Shown piece after piece: positions 31,285 to 33,452 of a DNA stretch of 33,452 bases. Source of the stretch: Sedimentisphaerales bacterium (GTDB lineage: Bacteria > Planctomycetota > Phycisphaerae > Sedimentisphaerales > Anaerobacaceae); NCBI GenBank assembly GCA_016931715.1, contig JAFGEF010000170.1, positions 1 to 33,452 on the forward strand. The letters run 5' to 3'. The translations under genes were made by a program, and so were the position numbers. Below the pieces are notes generated by a model. The model had not been told where the DNA came from. It searched no databases and saw only the letters and a program-made list of their open reading frames with translations. How positions within the stretch are numbered: position 1 is the first letter of the stretch; each line of letters begins with the position of its first letter.

Positions 31285-32658
31285 TTAGTTCTTATAATTC
31301 GCCTCGATGATATAAATCATGGTTGGTTTTTTAGGATTTAACGGCTTTCGATCCCTGTTTGGAATATCGGTTTCCTGCTGCATAAAATGCGCATGACCGT
31401 CAGGCAAAGAACCATGATTAACTGCAAGAATATTCGGAAAATTCAAATAAACATCTTGCGCCTGCTCTGGAACATATTGACCTGGCTTGGCGGCAAGAAG
31501 CTGCTCCCTGGTTAGCGCTATCTGTCCAAACTCAGGTTCCACATAAGCATGGTTGTAAGTAATCAGAATTTTCCGGCCTTTTGTTAATGAAACATCCGGA
31601 ATAGGCGGGTATTCGGGAATAGTACCAACACCCTGAAAATAAAAACGATGTGTCCAGTTTGTTAATTGAATGATTTTCCATTTATTACTGACTGGCGTGG
31701 CAATATAGATTTGGTTGTAACCATTTTCGTCAAAGCGAGTATAGCCGATGTAAGGATACCCTTCAGCATCGACAACCAATGAGCCGCCGTTCATTAAACC
31801 GCCTTTTTGTGCGATTGATTCGACAACATGAGCATTTTCAGGCTTTATAGGCAGTTCTAAATCGTTTCCATCCCAGCTTTTCCATGATTTTCCCCTGTCA
31901 TCGCTTTTCGCATAGCACAAGTCGAAGTTGGTTACAACATCCGGCGTTTCGCGCCAGCACCATGCAATATGCCACAATCCCTTGCTGTCCTCAAAAATAC
32001 CTTCCACAGGTTTTTCCCCGACTGCATCCTGTGCTGAAACGCTAAATGGATAAGCATTGCAGGTTGGATTGCTATTGCGGCCGGTAATTAAAGGCGATGC
32101 TGTTTTTGCCCACTGCTGCGTTTCATCATCATAATGAATCAGGATTTGCGCCCCGTCACCGCTGCCCCCGTGCCTGTACATAAGATAAACCGAGCCGTCC
32201 CGAAGCTTCAGCACGCTTGGATATGTAACACTATCCTCATATTCACCAGTCCATTTGTGAATTGCCTCAAATGTGTTTATGTCACCCGGCATTTTTGTTT
32301 TGTAGTATCGCAGGGCGGAGCAGTGCATATTACCTGTGATATGTAGGTATCCTTTTTTGTCCTGGAACAGCATAATTTTATTATGAGTATCCCAGCCGAC
32401 CTTTTCAGGCAGTTTTGTGAATTCCCATGACGAATCACCAAGTTTTCGTTTTCCCACCGTCATCTGATGTTCGCCGTCATAGAAAACTATGTACTGAAAC
32501 TTGTCATCGGAAATCAGGCAATGACCGCCATTAACCGGATGTGAAGCGATGCCTTCTGCAACGGGAATCCTGCGTATTTCCGCATACTTTGAAGCGGAGC
32601 CGCTGCAGGATGCTAATAAACAGCAAATAGCAATAAAAGTTGCCCGCTGGTCCAACAC
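31285..32658 (-). CDS. BNR-repeat lipoprotein (BNR_4-like, possible polysaccharide-active)
   Basis: A 457-aa exported lipoprotein predicted to fold as a beta-propeller. Lipobox LLASC near residues 15-19. The repeats carry HNKIMLFQDKKGYLHITGNM, FEDSKGLWHIAWCWRETP (Asp-box style), KSDDRGKSWKSWDGNDLELP and VVDAEGYPYIGYTRFDENG. This pattern resembles BNR_4 proteins, some of which are lyases or hydrolases of sulfated polysaccharides (recalled; a PL24/PL25 relation is a guess). GTG start at 32658, with AAGGA about 10 bases upstream. Adjacent csp and bioY are unrelated in function. Substrate unknown. Confidence 0.75.
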   Translation of the reverse strand: MLDQRATFIAICCLLASCSGSASKYAEIRRIPVAEGIASHPVNGGHCLISDDKFQYIVFYDGEHQMTVGKRKLGDSSWEFTKLPEKVGWDTHNKIMLFQDKKGYLHITGNMHCSALRYYKTKMPGDINTFEAIHKWTGEYEDSVTYPSVLKLRDGSVYLMYRHGGSGDGAQILIHYDDETQQWAKTASPLITGRNSNPTCNAYPFSVSAQDAVGEKPVEGIFEDSKGLWHIAWCWRETPDVVTNFDLCYAKSDDRGKSWKSWDGNDLELPIKPENAHVVESIAQKGGLMNGGSLVVDAEGYPYIGYTRFDENGYNQIYIATPVSNKWKIIQLTNWTHRFYFQGVGTIPEYPPIPDVSLTKGRKILITYNHAYVEPEFGQIALTREQLLAAKPGQYVPEQAQDVYLNFPNILAVNHGSLPDGHAHFMQQETDIPNRDRKPLNPKKPTMIYIIEANYKN

Positions 32659-32728
32659 GACATTTGTTCCTTCAGAATATTAAGCAGCAATATTAAAAAT
32701 AACACAGATAACGGGTCAAGTGTAAATA

Positions 32729-33319
32729 TTAACTATTTTTGTCTGTGAAGCCGCAATATGCAAGCAATTTCCAGCCTGTTGGCAGAAGTGCGGCTGCCAA
32801 TGAGATTTTTATTACAGAACCGGCTATAAATGGATACAATCCAATGACAAGAGCCTGTTTAAATCCCATCATGTTAGTAAGATGTATAATTCCGAATGTA
32901 TAAATAAAGATGTTGCCTGCAAGCATTGCAAGGAATGTTGTGCTGAATCGCCTGTCCCAGCCTCTTTGAGCCAGAAATCCTGTAACGTACGCTGCTGTTA
33001 GGAAGCCAACCAAAAATCCGCCGGTTGGCCCTAAAAGCATGTGAAAACCGCCTCGCCAGTAAGAAAATACAGGCCAGCCGGCAAGACCTTCCAATAAATA
33101 TAATCCGACACACATGCAGCCAAGCTTTGCTCCGAATAATGCACCAATGAGAGGAATGGCAAACGTCTGCATCGTAAAAGGAACAGGGCCGCCGATGGCT
33201 ATTTGCGCGCTGAGAGCTATAAATATCGAGCCGCAAAAAACTAATGCTATATTATATAGAAACGCCTGCGATTTCTCGCTCGGACGCAATATATCTGCTA
33301 CAGTCGAATTTAATATCAT
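32729..33319 (-). CDS. bioY: BioY family biotin transporter S component
   Basis: A 196-aa integral membrane protein that binds and imports biotin, alone or with EcfT/EcfA. About six hydrophobic segments. Family signature region AQIAIGGPVPFTMQTFAIPLIGA and LLGPTGGFLVGFLTAAYVTG. GGAAGA lies 4 bases before the ATG. No bioM/bioN next to it in the window, so it may use ECF subunits encoded elsewhere or act alone. Confidence 0.93.
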   Translation of the reverse strand: MILNSTVADILRPSEKSQAFLYNIALVFCGSIFIALSAQIAIGGPVPFTMQTFAIPLIGALFGAKLGCMCVGLYLLEGLAGWPVFSYWRGGFHMLLGPTGGFLVGFLTAAYVTGFLAQRGWDRRFSTTFLAMLAGNIFIYTFGIIHLTNMMGFKQALVIGLYPFIAGSVIKISLAAALLPTGWKLLAYCGFTDKNS

Positions 33320-33331
33320 ATTTCTTCCAGT

Positions 33332-33366
33332 ATTGAAAAACCACTAATCACTAATGACTATTCAAT
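33332..33366. repeat. Short repeat flanking the tRNA 3' end
   Basis: ATTGAA (33332-33337) and TTCAAT (33361-33366) are inverted arms. Between them actaatc and actaatg (33343-33356) are 7-bp tandem units followed by actattc. Lies just after the tRNA on its strand; function unknown. Confidence 0.4.
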
Positions 33367-33449
33367 GCCGAAGGAGGGAATTGAACCCTCACCCTGTTGC
33401 CAGGACAGGATTTTGAATCCTGCGCGTCTGCCAGTTCCGCCACTTCGGC
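33366..33449 (-). tRNA. tRNA-Leu(CAA)
   Basis: Reads codon UUG. On the minus strand the acceptor arms GCCGAAG and CTTCGGC pair, with discriminator A and no encoded CCA. The anticodon arm has stem CAGGA/TCCTG and loop TTCAAAA, so anticodon CAA. The T arm is GAGGG TTCAATT CCCTC, and the long variable arm (CCTG...CAGG) is that of a class II tRNA. The D arm has GCGGAACTGGCAGACGCGC. Only the gene's own bases are within the window; two bases remain upstream. Confidence 0.95.
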
Positions 33450-33452
33450 CAA

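Overview
The window looks like a chromosomal segment of a Gram-negative, peptidoglycan-bearing bacterium. The envelope signals are an outer-membrane secretin, several lipoboxes, a twin-arginine signal and Mur/Ddl/FtsQ enzymes. The combination of a PilM-N-O/ParA/secretin/PilT cluster, VIT- and VWA-domain secreted proteins, a clostridial-style citrate synthase and a murC-murB-ddl-ftsQ run with no ftsA/ftsZ after it points to Planctomycetota, perhaps the Phycisphaerae. That is an inference from gene content; there is no rRNA or marker gene here to settle it.

Region 1 (1-6239) is a pilin locus: a major-type pilin, then two consecutive three-gene sets of minor pilins in the same V-W-X order (722-3545 and 3706-6239). 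The second set has its own sigma70-like promoter, placed inside a perfect 16-bp inverted repeat, and is visibly richer in A+T.

Region 2 (6453-13666) is the pilus machine: promoter, PilM, PilN, PilO, a ParA-type ATPase, a PilP/GspB-like membrane protein, a secretin and PilT. No PilB, PilC or prepilin peptidase is present, so those must lie elsewhere. A strong intrinsic terminator (13711-13768) closes the region.

Region 3 (13937-20307) is a four-gene block with a strong hairpin terminator at each end: a VIT+VWA protein, an unrecognised secreted protein, a Tat/lipobox protein of alkaline-phosphatase-superfamily type, and a second secreted VWA protein. This is my best candidate for an undescribed functional unit, probably acting outside the cytoplasmic membrane.

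Region 4 (20412-28690) holds citrate synthase (minus), two overlapping CxxCxxCC-family genes (plus), a lipoprotein with a peptidase-like centre and a PDZ domain (minus), and the peptidoglycan/division run murC-murB-ddl-ftsQ (minus).

Region 5 (29001-33449) holds an FMN reductase, a Wza-type export lipoprotein, a cold-shock protein, a BNR-repeat lipoprotein, BioY and tRNA-Leu(CAA). Intergenic gaps across the window carry short hairpin-forming or tandem repeats of several unrelated kinds.
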